A DNA stretch of 64,000 nt, taken from NCBI GenBank assembly GCA_002699585.1, contig PABP01000027.1, positions 1 to 64,000 of the forward strand, written 5' to 3'. The DNA is from Anaerolineaceae bacterium. GTDB taxonomy: Bacteria; Chloroflexota; Anaerolineae; Aggregatilineales; Phototrophicaceae. Positions 32,283-41,588 of this stretch are shown one piece after another (positions within the stretch are counted from its first letter, which is position 1; every line of letters starts with the position of its first letter). The notes below the pieces were generated by a model. It made no database searches. It saw nothing but the letters and a program-made list of their open reading frames with translations, and was not told the DNA's origin. The position numbers and the translations under genes are program-made.

Positions 32283-34085
32283 ATGACGGCTATACAGGGC
32301 GAGTTTACGGTCGAGAATGCCTATCGTTACAATCGTCGTAGTGCCATACGCTGGATATGGTCGCATGTCTGGCGCTATAAGGGGTTGCTCGTGCTGACCA
32401 TGTGCATGTATCTGGTCGCGTGGAGCATGTTCGCAACAGGACGGGTGCTAACAGGGGCCGCCGCTGAAGAGATCACCAACCCGACTGGCCCGGATGGGTT
32501 GAAGATGATCGCGTTGGCGGTGTTGACCGTGCTGGTATTGGACGGTGTATCGTCATTGATCGGCAGCCTATCGGTGGAGACTATCGCACAGCGGCTCTCG
32601 CGGGACTCGCGCGAGGAGCTATACGTCAGCCTTTTGGGCAAGAGCCAGACGTTCCATGACCAGCAGCGCGTGGGCGACATCATGGCGCGGGCGACGGAAG
32701 ACGTCAACCAGCTCAATGTGATGATCAATCCGGGTGTGCTGTTCATCTCGGAGATCGTATTTGGTCTGGCCGTACCGATGATTTACATCAGCATGATTAA
32801 CTGGCAACTGCTGCTGGTGCCGGCGTTGTTTGTGGTGTTGTATATCGTTACGGTGCGCTTTTATGCGCGCACGCTGGACCCGGTCATTCGCAGTCAGCGC
32901 GAGGCTTTCGGCCAGATGAATGCCACGCTGGAAGAGTCGATTAGCGGTATTGAAATCGTCAAGGCCAGTGCGCGCGAAGCCTTCGAGCGGCGTAAGTTCT
33001 ATAAAGTGGCACGGCGTTACCGTGATACCTTCGCCCAGCAGGGGCGTGTCGAGGCGCGCTACCTGCCGATGATGTATTATGCCTTCGCGCTTGGCCTGAC
33101 CTTTTTGCACTGTATGTTGCTCTATAACCAGGGCAACCTGCTGTTGGGCGACATCATCGCCGTGATGGGCCTGATTGCGGCCATGCGCTTTCCCATCTTT
33201 GTGTCAATCTTTGCTTTTTCGCTAGTGAACCTGGGCATTGCTGGCGCAGATCGTATCCTGCGGCTGATGAATGCGCGCGCGGATATGGACGAGAATCTCG
33301 ATGGCCATACTGCCCAGGTCCAGGGTCATATCCGTTTTGAGAATGTGTCCTTTGGCTATGAAGCCGATCCCGTACTCAAGAACATTGGGTTGGATGTCCA
33401 GCCAGGGCAGACGGTGGCGATTGTTGGCCAGACCGGGTCCGGCAAGACGACGTTGACGGAACTCATCAACCGCACCTATGACGCGACCCAGGGCCGCATC
33501 CTGATCGATGAGGTCGATGTCCGCGAATGGAACCTGACCTCGCTGCGTTCGCAGATTTCGCGCATTGAGCAGGACGTGTTCTTGTTCTCGCGGACGCTGG
33601 CGGAGAATATCGCCTTCGGTCAACAGGATGCCAGCCAGGAGCAGATCGAGCAGGCGGCTAAAGAGGCGCAGGCACACGACTTCATCAGCGGATTCGCTGA
33701 GGGTTATCAGACGGATGTCGGTGAACGCGGCGTGACGCTCAGCGGTGGGCAGCGCCAGCGTATTGCATTGGCACGCGCTTTTTTGAGTGATCCGCGCATT
33801 CTCATTCTGGATGACAGCACTAGCGCCATCGACAGCGCCACCGAAGACGAAATTCAGAAGGCAATCCAGCGGGCACAGCAGGGGCGCACGACCATCTTGA
33901 TTACGCACCGTCTGTCACAGATCCGCTGGGCCGACCATATCGTCGTGCTCGATCATGGCGAAATTGTCGCGGCGGGTAATCATGAGACACTGCTGCGGAC
34001 GTCTGATCTGTATCGGCGTATCTTCGCACGCTACGATGCAGCCCTGCCACCCTTGGAGACAGAACCCCAGGCGGCGGGTGACTAG
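32283..34085 (+). CDS. ABC exporter half-transporter with degenerate Walker B
   Basis: The 600-residue protein has six N-terminal membrane helices and a nucleotide-binding domain with GQTGSGKTT (about residue 380), LSGGQRQRIALARA, and ILILDDSTSAID, where the catalytic Glu of Walker B is Asp. ITHRLS supplies the H-loop. This Asp is the mark of the degenerate half of heterodimeric exporters such as TM287/288 and BmrCD. The ATG at 32283 has GGAG upstream. It is followed by a partner half-transporter 130 bp later, and together they probably export drugs or lipids. Confidence 0.88.
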   Translation: MTAIQGEFTVENAYRYNRRSAIRWIWSHVWRYKGLLVLTMCMYLVAWSMFATGRVLTGAAAEEITNPTGPDGLKMIALAVLTVLVLDGVSSLIGSLSVETIAQRLSRDSREELYVSLLGKSQTFHDQQRVGDIMARATEDVNQLNVMINPGVLFISEIVFGLAVPMIYISMINWQLLLVPALFVVLYIVTVRFYARTLDPVIRSQREAFGQMNATLEESISGIEIVKASAREAFERRKFYKVARRYRDTFAQQGRVEARYLPMMYYAFALGLTFLHCMLLYNQGNLLLGDIIAVMGLIAAMRFPIFVSIFAFSLVNLGIAGADRILRLMNARADMDENLDGHTAQVQGHIRFENVSFGYEADPVLKNIGLDVQPGQTVAIVGQTGSGKTTLTELINRTYDATQGRILIDEVDVREWNLTSLRSQISRIEQDVFLFSRTLAENIAFGQQDASQEQIEQAAKEAQAHDFISGFAEGYQTDVGERGVTLSGGQRQRIALARAFLSDPRILILDDSTSAIDSATEDEIQKAIQRAQQGRTTILITHRLSQIRWADHIVVLDHGEIVAAGNHETLLRTSDLYRRIFARYDAALPPLETEPQAAGD

Positions 34086-34103
34086 CATTCATCCATTCCA
34101 CAT

Positions 34104-34170
34104 GGACCCCTATCCTCGGTCCTTCCCCCGAAGGAGGAAGGAAGCCTCTCTGGGCCATGAGGTGGGGGTT
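34104..34170. repeat. GC-rich dispersed intergenic repeat, copy 2
   Basis: ATCCTCGGTCCTTCCCCC-type sequence followed by GAAGGAGGAAGGA also occurs at 51089-51118. It ends with GAGGTGGGGGTTT. It lies between the two ABC half-transporter genes. Confidence 0.6.
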
Positions 34171-34215
34171 TGGCGATAGCTTTACAAGTGACTAGAGAGA
34201 CCTACAGGAGCAAAT

Positions 34216-36102
34216 ATGGGCTTCATTATGGATGGCCTCGATGCCGAGGACTACGATCGTCAATACAGTGATGGTGAGCTGGTTCGGCGGATTGTTGGCT
34301 ACTTCAAGCCGCAGGCCCCACGCATGGCAGCAGTGGCGGCGGCGATTTTGTTTACTTCGTTTCTCAATACAGGCATCCCGATCTTCATCTCCGATAGCCT
34401 GGATGCGCTGGTTGGGCGCTCTCAGGGTTGGCTGATGTCCGGGCTGGGCATCACCGTTTCTAGCGCATTCAAGCCCTTCGGGCAGGCCAACTCCGCTGAC
34501 CAGTTGGCGCGTATCACGATCATTCTGGTCATATTGGGTGTGCTGGGTTGGTTCTTCAACGCGGTACGCCAATGGGTGAGCGCGGCAGCGGTCGGCAATG
34601 TGACGCTCAAGCTGCGCGAAGACACCTTTGACGCGGTGCTCAAGCGCGACCTATCGTTTTATGACCAGTACTCATCGGGCAAGATCGTCAGCCGTGTGAC
34701 ATCGGACACGCAGGCCTTCTCGGCGGTGGTCAACCTGACCTCCGAGTTGATGAGCCAGATCTTGCTGGTGATTATCCTGGTGGGTTACCTGTTCAGCATC
34801 AACCTGCAACTGACGCTGTTGCTACTGGGGTTAGCACCGTTCATTGTGGCGGTGGCGCTGGCTTTCCGTAAGATCGCGCGAGATACCGTGACGCAGTCAC
34901 GGCGTGTCAATGCGGAGGTCAACTCGCACATTCAAGAGTCGATCAGCGGCATTCGCATCGCCAAGGCGTTCCGTCAGGAGCACGCCATCTACGGTGAATT
35001 TGTGGATGTTAACAAAAAGTCGTATGGCATCAACCTGCGAACAGGCTATACGTTCAGCAGCATCTTCCCGATATTGAACACGCTGGCGGGTGTGGGGACA
35101 GCGGCGCTGGTGTACTTCGGCGGTCTATCGGTGCGCGGCGGCGATGTCACACCGGGCGAGTGGTACCTGTTCATTCAGGGCATTGCCATGTTCTGGTTCC
35201 CGCTGACGAGCATCGCCTCGTTTTGGAGCCAGTTCCAATTGGGCTTGGCAGCAGGGGAGCGCATGTTCGCCCTGATCGATGCCGAGAGCGAGCTGGACCA
35301 GACCGACGATAACGTCACTATCCCGCACATTCGAGGCGACATCCGCTTTGATGAGCTGGACTTTCACTATGTAGAGGACGAGCCGGTCTTGCAGAACTTC
35401 TCGCTGCACATCGAGCCGGGTGAGACGCTGGCCCTGGTGGGGCACACAGGTTCCGGTAAGTCGAGCATCGGCAAGCTCATCTCGCGCTTTTACGAGTTCC
35501 AGGGTGGCAAGCTGACCATCGACGATGTAGACATCCGCACATTAGACCTGAGCGACTATCATCGCCAGTTGGGCATCGTCACCCAATCGCCGTTCCTGTT
35601 CGATGGTACCGTCGCGGAGAATATTCGCTATGGCAACCCGGATGCCAGCGACGATGAGGTCGTGCGCGTGGCGAATCTGGTGGCACATGGCGACTGGCTC
35701 AAGGGCCTGCCGGAAGGTTTGCAGACGCAGGTCGGTGAGCGCGGCAGCAACCTGTCGATGGGCCAGCGGCAGTTGGTGGTGTTGGCGCGGGTGCTCATGC
35801 AGAACCCGTCGATCTTCATCCTAGACGAAGCCACTGCCAGCGTAGACCCACTCACCGAGGCACTCATTCAGGAAGGGCTGGATGTCGTGCTGCAAGATCG
35901 CACCAGCATCGTGATTGCCCATCGTCTGTCCACCATCAAGAACGCTGACCGCATCATCGTCTTGCAGAAAGGTGAAATTCTGGAAGAGGGCACCCACGAC
36001 GAACTGTTGGCGCGCGGTCAACACTATGCCGACCTATACAACACCTACTTCCGCCACCAATCACTGGAGTACATCGAGCAGGCGCAAAAGCTCGGCGCGT
36101 AG
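34216..36102 (+). CDS. ABC exporter half-transporter with canonical Walker B
   Basis: The 628-residue protein has an extended N-terminus, six membrane helices and a nucleotide-binding domain with GHTGSGKSS, ILDEATASVD (intact catalytic Glu) and IAHRLS. Its signature motif is altered to LSMGQRQ instead of LSGGQ. In heterodimeric exporters the partner with the intact Walker B often carries the altered signature, so the two genes make one pump with one strong ATP site. AGGAG lies before the ATG. A terminator follows the gene. Confidence 0.88.
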   Translation: MGFIMDGLDAEDYDRQYSDGELVRRIVGYFKPQAPRMAAVAAAILFTSFLNTGIPIFISDSLDALVGRSQGWLMSGLGITVSSAFKPFGQANSADQLARITIILVILGVLGWFFNAVRQWVSAAAVGNVTLKLREDTFDAVLKRDLSFYDQYSSGKIVSRVTSDTQAFSAVVNLTSELMSQILLVIILVGYLFSINLQLTLLLLGLAPFIVAVALAFRKIARDTVTQSRRVNAEVNSHIQESISGIRIAKAFRQEHAIYGEFVDVNKKSYGINLRTGYTFSSIFPILNTLAGVGTAALVYFGGLSVRGGDVTPGEWYLFIQGIAMFWFPLTSIASFWSQFQLGLAAGERMFALIDAESELDQTDDNVTIPHIRGDIRFDELDFHYVEDEPVLQNFSLHIEPGETLALVGHTGSGKSSIGKLISRFYEFQGGKLTIDDVDIRTLDLSDYHRQLGIVTQSPFLFDGTVAENIRYGNPDASDDEVVRVANLVAHGDWLKGLPEGLQTQVGERGSNLSMGQRQLVVLARVLMQNPSIFILDEATASVDPLTEALIQEGLDVVLQDRTSIVIAHRLSTIKNADRIIVLQKGEILEEGTHDELLARGQHYADLYNTYFRHQSLEYIEQAQKLGA

Positions 36103-36132
36103 AAACCCGTAATTCAGAGTCACAATGCTCAG

Positions 36133-36160
36133 AGACGCCCCATTCCAGGGCGTCTTTTTT
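36133..36160 (+). terminator. Rho-independent terminator after the ABC exporter
   Basis: AGACGCCC pairs with GGGCGTCT around a seven-base loop, followed by six T residues. It also ends just before the convergent GNAT gene. Confidence 0.85.
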
Positions 36161-36162
36161 GG

Positions 36163-36726
36163 TCAGGATTGTAGTAACACCTGGGTATTTTGCCAGCCAT
36201 ACACATATTCTGGAGTGATAAAGCCATCCCAATCATACGGATGCTGAGACACGTAAACTGCGCCTAACCGCTTGTAAAATACGCGATTGGGATTGACCTC
36301 CAAGACGTGCACGCTCAGGCTATGTATACCTTGCGTGGCCAGCCTCCTGGCGACTTCTTGCACCAATGCCCGTCCAATCCCCTGGCGATGGTAGTCTGGT
36401 AATACAGAAATCTGCTTGAGTTCGCCGGCATAGCCTGGATCATTTTCTGTAGAGCAGCCCCAAGCGTAGCCGACAGGTATCCCTGAAGGTATTCTGGCTA
36501 TGAATATGCTGTGGCTGTTATGCAGCCCACCTGACAGGAATTTGCGCCAGTTTGCTGCACTTTCTTCTTCTGTGAAGGACAGACACTGATCCGGGACGCG
36601 GCCGCGGAAGCTCTCGTTGCTGGTGACAAGGAGATGTGCCAGGATACTGGCATCAGATGGTGTGACATCATGGAATGATAGGCGCATTCGGTAAACTTTG
36701 GGGTACATCTTATTAGTATATGCCAT
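36163..36726 (-). CDS. GNAT-family N-acetyltransferase
   Basis: The 187-residue product has the GNAT acetyl-CoA motif in ISVLPDYHRQGIGRALVQEV (V-x-x-x-x-R-x-G-x-G/A), with YAWGCSTEND upstream and VNPNRVFYKRLGAVY after it. The substrate is unknown. The start is uncertain: the ATG at 36726 keeps the usual N-terminal length, but ATGs at 36708 and 36687 are also possible, and none has a good ribosome site. It is framed by two terminators with the same AGACGCCC stem. Confidence 0.78.
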   Translation of the reverse strand: MAYTNKMYPKVYRMRLSFHDVTPSDASILAHLLVTSNESFRGRVPDQCLSFTEEESAANWRKFLSGGLHNSHSIFIARIPSGIPVGYAWGCSTENDPGYAGELKQISVLPDYHRQGIGRALVQEVARRLATQGIHSLSVHVLEVNPNRVFYKRLGAVYVSQHPYDWDGFITPEYVYGWQNTQVLLQS

Positions 36727-36743
36727 GTTTATGGATGTCAAAG

Positions 36744-36777
36744 AAAGACGCCCTGTTCATCCGAGCAGGGCGTCTTT
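36744..36777 (-). terminator. Bidirectional terminator after the subtilase gene
   Basis: AAAGACGCCCTG pairs perfectly with CAGGGCGTCTTT over a 10-base loop. On the minus strand, T-rich sequence follows, so it serves the subtilase at 36811. It lies just upstream of the GNAT start. Confidence 0.8.
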
Positions 36778-36810
36778 TCTGTAACAACTAGTTGGCTATG
36801 GAGGATTGGC

Positions 36811-39780
36811 TTAGTTGCCGTCCCAGTCGCCTGAGACGGGTGTTTCATTGGAAAGGCCGTAGCCGTATGCCAGATCGGCAATACCTGTCGAGTTATTATT
36901 GCGCACGAACCAGGTGGCACCTGTGCGCCGATACAATCCAATCGTATCGATACAATCTCCGTTCCAGTCGCCTACGATGGGCGTGTCGCTGGCCGGGTTG
37001 CCAAACAAGATGCTCATATCGGCGTAACCAGCAGAGTTGCTATTGCGCAGATACCATGTGCTGTCGCTAAAACGGAAAATCCCAATGGTATCAACACCGT
37101 CGCCATCCCAATCGCCGACTACCGGGGTTTCGTTGAGTAGACCGAAGCTGAAAACAAGGTCCGGTGCCCCTGACGTATTGCTATTACGCAGCATCCAGGT
37201 CCCGGTGCTGGGTCGGTATAGTCCGACTGTGTCTGTACCGTCCCCGTTCCAGTCACCTGCGACCGGAATATCTGTGGCTGCACCGAAGGTTACTACGATG
37301 TCGGCATAACCCGTTTCGTTGCTGTTTTTGAGGTAAAAATTGCCGTTACGGAAGATACCAATGCTGTCGTCCCCGTCTCCATCCCAGTCACCAGAGATAC
37401 CAATATCCGCGGGCGTACCATAGGCGAATACAGCATCCGCAAAACCGGAACTGTGGGAGTTCCTGAGATACCAGCTATTGTCAGAATCACGGAAGATGCC
37501 GACCGTATCGACATCACAAGTGTGTGCCGGGGCCGAACCCAACCATAAGTAGCCATTGCCAAAGCGGGTATCAGGGCCACTGGCACCCGGATCATAGCCG
37601 AAGGGGGATGACAGCGCGCGGTTTGAGAGAAACGCCTCCGCATTGGTATGTGTATAGTACGGATATGCACCGCGTACCAGGGCCATTGCACCTGCTATAT
37701 GGGGCGCTGCTGACGATGTGCCGTTGAACTGGCCGCCATAAACGCTGTCGATGCTGGTATCGACATTTGCATAACCGGAAAGAAGCGGATGGAGATAACC
37801 ACCACTGCCACTGAATGGATTTAGACCCCCATCTGCCGAGTAGACATTAGCCGGGCCAGAGCTGCTATAGGATTCTATGTTGCCGCTATTAACGTCGACG
37901 GCAGCAGCGCTGTAGACGTACCTGCCGGTTGATGGTGCCGAGTTGCTGCTATAGGCGTAGTCATGTTGCAGGCCCATCCAACCATTGGCTCGGTTGAACA
38001 TCTGTAACCAGAGCGTGTGATCTGATGGCGTCCATTCTTCGATTACATAATAGTAATAGTCGGTTACTGGAGCGTTGGCACACACACTTTCATACGGATT
38101 ACCACTGCTGGTGTTGATTCCTGTAGAATAGTCAACAATAACCGGGGATCCACCATTGTATCGATAGAGGTACAGATCCAGATCGGTCGTATAGGGCGAT
38201 GCCCAATCGTTCCAGACGAGACCCTGGCAAATCACGTAGCCAGCAGGCACCTGACCGATTTCGATGTCGTTGGTCCAGTCAGAAGCGCCGTTAAAGGCAT
38301 GCAGTTTATCCTCACCTACGGTGATGGGCGTTAGGGTACCTTCGTAGTGTGAAAGATAATAATTACCTGCGGAGATGACAAAAACAACGTCATCGTCTGT
38401 GACGGCTGAGTTGGCTACCGTGGAAACAAAATCAGCACCATCGCCACGATGGAAGATCCAGCCAATCGAAGCATTGATGACCTTGACACCCACTGTTTTA
38501 GCCAGGTAATTAACCGCATCAGCGAAGTCATCTTCGTACATGACGGCATAGCCATATACATCGGCATTGGGGGCCATATCGCAGATGATTTCCGAAACGG
38601 CTGTGCCATGAACGTCCGTGCCGTTGGTGGTACCATCATACGGATTGCCATTGAAATCGCGCATTTCAACGACACAACCGATCAGGTTGGAGTTCCGCCA
38701 ACGGTCGAAACCGCCGTCGACAACACCAACTTTAACGCCGACACCTGTGTGTCCTGCAAGATGCCAGTAATTCGCATTGCTGGCATTGACACCAGAGCTA
38801 GTGATCGGCCCATATTGTGGCTCTAACTCAGGATCGAGGATAGTCCCCGCGCGCGGCGCGCGAATGTTGTCGATGGCTGTGTCTGCACCCAGGCTGGCCA
38901 ATTGGCCAATCGGGACAGTGGCAACGATGTAGGGTGCATAAACGTGACGCACCGTACCGCCCGAGTTTTCTATCATCAAAGCAGCCATATCGGCATCACC
39001 CTGAGCGGTGATAATGACGTCAATCAGATCGCCATCAACTTGCGACAGGGCATCGGCGAGTTCCAAATCGGTGCGTGGTTCATAATCAATATCGACGCCC
39101 TCCAACACAATACGGTTCAATTCCGGTGAAAGCCCGGTCAAGTTAACGGCATTGAGGCTTTCTTCTTTGGCAGCGCGTCGGGCATCGGCCATGCTCTGCA
39201 AGGCTTCTGCGCCGACTTCGATAGTGATGTCAAAGGTCTGGATTTCGCCATCGACAAGTGCTTGATAGCTGAAGGTGTCGGTACCCATGAAAAAGGTATC
39301 CGGTGTGTAAACCAGATTGGGAACCTGACCACTGAGCGAACCGTGCTGCGGTTCGGTAAGGATTTCAAAACTGTTGCTCTGGGCGAGTGTCACGTTGACA
39401 TCGGTCTCTGCTTGGGTTGAAAACGTTGCTTCCGGCAGGACGATATCCTGTTCTTCTGTCGCTTCTACTGTGATCGTCACTGTAGCTGACGTCACGCTGC
39501 CACTGGCATCGATGATGCTGTATGCAATGGTGTCGGTGCCTGTAAAGTCCTGATTGGGGATATAGAACAGATTGGGTGCTTCGCCTGTTAAGCGCCCGGA
39601 TTGAGGGGCGGCATCAACCACGAAGTTGAGTGGCGCGGCCAGTCCTTCCGGTGCGGTCAGAACGATACTGGTGGGTGTATTGGCTGTCGTCGTAACAACC
39701 GACGATGTCTGCGCCAGTAAAGGAACTGAGACAGACAGCACCAATAACACGAAGAAAAACGAGCGCAATCTTTTTATCAT
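36811..39780 (-). CDS. Exported S8 subtilase with Ig-like and GDWDGDG repeats
   Basis: The 989-residue protein has a signal peptide (residues 1-24, ends LLAQ). Two Ig/cadherin-like tandem domains follow (about 33-110 and 111-190, with PN(L)xYxP and GTDTFSY). The subtilase domain has VKVGVVDGGFDRW (Asp), DVHGTAVSEI (His) and FNGTSSAAPHIAGA (Ser), all intact. From about residue 755, five repeats of 45-50 residues each carry GIFR, W-YLRNSN, FG and GDWDGDG; the last is cut short. These may be calcium-binding beta-propeller or surface-adhesion repeats. It is probably secreted and degrades protein outside the cell. Confidence 0.85.
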   Translation of the reverse strand: MIKRLRSFFFVLLVLSVSVPLLAQTSSVVTTTANTPTSIVLTAPEGLAAPLNFVVDAAPQSGRLTGEAPNLFYIPNQDFTGTDTIAYSIIDASGSVTSATVTITVEATEEQDIVLPEATFSTQAETDVNVTLAQSNSFEILTEPQHGSLSGQVPNLVYTPDTFFMGTDTFSYQALVDGEIQTFDITIEVGAEALQSMADARRAAKEESLNAVNLTGLSPELNRIVLEGVDIDYEPRTDLELADALSQVDGDLIDVIITAQGDADMAALMIENSGGTVRHVYAPYIVATVPIGQLASLGADTAIDNIRAPRAGTILDPELEPQYGPITSSGVNASNANYWHLAGHTGVGVKVGVVDGGFDRWRNSNLIGCVVEMRDFNGNPYDGTTNGTDVHGTAVSEIICDMAPNADVYGYAVMYEDDFADAVNYLAKTVGVKVINASIGWIFHRGDGADFVSTVANSAVTDDDVVFVISAGNYYLSHYEGTLTPITVGEDKLHAFNGASDWTNDIEIGQVPAGYVICQGLVWNDWASPYTTDLDLYLYRYNGGSPVIVDYSTGINTSSGNPYESVCANAPVTDYYYYVIEEWTPSDHTLWLQMFNRANGWMGLQHDYAYSSNSAPSTGRYVYSAAAVDVNSGNIESYSSSGPANVYSADGGLNPFSGSGGYLHPLLSGYANVDTSIDSVYGGQFNGTSSAAPHIAGAMALVRGAYPYYTHTNAEAFLSNRALSSPFGYDPGASGPDTRFGNGYLWLGSAPAHTCDVDTVGIFRDSDNSWYLRNSHSSGFADAVFAYGTPADIGISGDWDGDGDDSIGIFRNGNFYLKNSNETGYADIVVTFGAATDIPVAGDWNGDGTDTVGLYRPSTGTWMLRNSNTSGAPDLVFSFGLLNETPVVGDWDGDGVDTIGIFRFSDSTWYLRNSNSAGYADMSILFGNPASDTPIVGDWNGDCIDTIGLYRRTGATWFVRNNNSTGIADLAYGYGLSNETPVSGDWDGN

Positions 39781-40260
39781 TGTTCCAAGTATCCATAGAA
39801 TAGGTTATCTCTCAAAGTATAACATAATATAAAGCGTGACTTAACGTTAGGATTCTAAAAATAAGACCAGTCATGATGATTTGCAGGTTGTAACCATGAC
39901 GGGAATACAATCTACTATGAATTCATATAACATTTATCTATGTGTAGGCGATTTTTTCGATGTAGGATGCCGCAAAATGGGCTGAAAATTGGGAAATGAC
40001 CGCAGAGGGTAGCTGATGGTGATGTTGGGGATGCGTCGTGATGCGAATCAGCCGCCCTCGTTGGCAACGGGGGAGTGCTTTGCCAAGCCATATGGAGTGA
40101 TCTGCAGACCAGAATAGCACAAAAGTTCTGGCAAAAGCGTTCCATATGGTTCGTTTTTTGAGAATAGATATGCCGCCAGATAACGTCAAGCTGTTCAATA
40201 TGTAACAAGCTCACCAGGGTCCCGCACTCCGATAAATCTGGATCAGCATCGTATTGTTTG
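39781..40260. other. Gene-free gap with no recognised element
   Basis: Two overlapping frames on the minus strand (39915-40214 and 39938-40198) encode His/Pro/Ser-rich sequence that matches no known family and has no ribosome sites. Two CCATATGG palindromes lie near 40090 and 40143. It may hold a decayed mobile fragment, but no direct evidence is visible. Confidence 0.4.
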
Positions 40261-40893
40261 TTAGTTGCTTATGACGGGAGACTTACGTATATAGGTTTCG
40301 TCGGTTAGCTGATTGAGAATGAATGCGGCTGCGTCTGCCCGTGTGAGACGTGAACCAGTATTGACCCCTACCATGCCCACACGCAACTTGCCAGTGTAGG
40401 AGGCATCAGTCAGCATAGGAACGCGCACGACTGTCCATCTTCTGTCGCTGTTGCGTACAGTTTCAACGGCTTGTTCCGACTGCTTTAGAACCTCGCCTGA
40501 GAGCGCCTTAAGGGCAAACTTTATGATGTGATTGATTAGTTTGGGTTGGTCGCCTGGAGTGCTGACACCAGCCCCGGTCATGAAAATCAGACGCTTAACA
40601 TCCTTCTCCCGCATCGCATTGAGGATATTGTCAGCTGCTACAGCCATGAGATTGGCTGAGGAGTTCCTCGTCGGCCCCAGCACGCTGATAACAGCATCTA
40701 CATCCGGTGTGATGACTTTTGTGACATCTTCTTTGTGGATGACATTTCCTTGAACTAAACTAAGGCTTATGTGTTCAATCGGCATCTTTTCTGGTGATCT
40801 AACAAAAGCAACGACTTCATGGCCTGCTGCCAGTGCTTGTTCGACCAACAGGATGCCCGTTCTTCCAGTGGCTCCAAATATCGTGATTTTCAT
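40261..40893 (-). CDS. NAD(P)-binding atypical short-chain dehydrogenase
   Basis: The 210-residue product begins MKITIFGATGRTGILLVEQA and has VDAVISVLGPTRNSS and KRLIFMTGAGVSTPGD. It lacks a clear YxxxK site, as do other SDR_a5-like proteins. The ATG at 40893 follows AGGAG by 12 bases; a longer reading has no site. It lies directly downstream of the TetR gene, with a TAGACCAGTCTA box in its upstream region, so it is a probable regulon member. Confidence 0.78.
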   Translation of the reverse strand: MKITIFGATGRTGILLVEQALAAGHEVVAFVRSPEKMPIEHISLSLVQGNVIHKEDVTKVITPDVDAVISVLGPTRNSSANLMAVAADNILNAMREKDVKRLIFMTGAGVSTPGDQPKLINHIIKFALKALSGEVLKQSEQAVETVRNSDRRWTVVRVPMLTDASYTGKLRVGMVGVNTGSRLTRADAAAFILNQLTDETYIRKSPVISN

Positions 40894-40958
40894 GTCAGTA
40901 GTATCTCCTAAGTTCATCGGCTTACTTGACTCATGCATTAACGAGGGCCTATAGTAAG

Positions 40959-40970
40959 TAGACCAGTCTA
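40959..40970. promoter_or_regulatory. LmrA/YxaF-type operator, site 1
   Basis: TAGACCAGTCTA, followed by TATAATT, is a near-palindrome. It lies about 65 bp upstream of the SDR gene start. The same core occurs in reverse at 42501, and the TetR gene between them is of the family known to use such boxes. Confidence 0.65.
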
Positions 40971-40992
40971 TATAATTCAGACAAATAAAGGG

Positions 40993-41550
40993 CTAGCTAC
41001 CTACAAGAAAATAGATCTCCTCAGCAATACGTTCTAGCGGGTTACGGCTTTTGCTGGTGCGGCAAAGGATCACACCGCCTTCTATCGCGGCGATGATGAG
41101 GGTAGACATACTTGCTGCTCGCTCAGGTAAATGTACGGTCTGCAATTTTTCCGAAAACGCCTTTTGCCAATCCTGGTAGATTTGATCGCAAACCGCCCTG
41201 AGCTGCTCACTGCTAGAGGCTGTTTCCAGAGCAATGGTTGTTATGGGTCCACCCTTAGCATAACCGGACCGTTCGACGTTAATCGCGATATTCATGATAA
41301 ATTCTCGAATTGCTATAGCAGGATCGTCAACGAGCGAAAGATTATGACGGATGCGCTTGAGCACCATTGTGCCAGCCTGTTGAATGGCTTCGACTGCCAA
41401 TTCCTCTTTGCCTCCTGGAAAATAGTAGTACAGCGAACCTTTTGGACTGCCGCTCTCCTTGACGATCTGGTTGAGGCCCGTGCCGTGATAACCTTGTATC
41501 TCCAACAGCTCACAAGTCTTTTCGATGATTTGCTCTCTTGAGGTCGTCAC
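40993..41550 (-). CDS. TetR-family repressor, LmrA/YxaF-like
   Basis: The 185-residue product has the LmrA/YxaF-like helix-turn-helix: GYHGTGLNQIVKESGSPKGS then LYYYFPGGKEELAVEAI. B. subtilis members of this group repress quinone- or flavonoid-related genes through boxes like the two found here. The GTG at 41550 has GGAG eight bases upstream; a TTG at 41568 is less likely. It sits between two NAD(P)-binding oxidoreductase genes that both have a box, and it probably controls them and itself. Confidence 0.82.
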   Translation of the reverse strand: MTTSREQIIEKTCELLEIQGYHGTGLNQIVKESGSPKGSLYYYFPGGKEELAVEAIQQAGTMVLKRIRHNLSLVDDPAIAIREFIMNIAINVERSGYAKGGPITTIALETASSSEQLRAVCDQIYQDWQKAFSEKLQTVHLPERAASMSTLIIAAIEGGVILCRTSKSRNPLERIAEEIYFLVGS

Positions 41551-41588
41551 GATTTGTGCTCCATTCAACCAATCTAGGGAGGATAAGC

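Noticed and set aside
39915-40214. Two overlapping minus-strand frames in the gap after the subtilase
   Set aside because: Neither has a ribosome site or recognised similarity, and the composition (His, Pro, Ser) looks non-coding.
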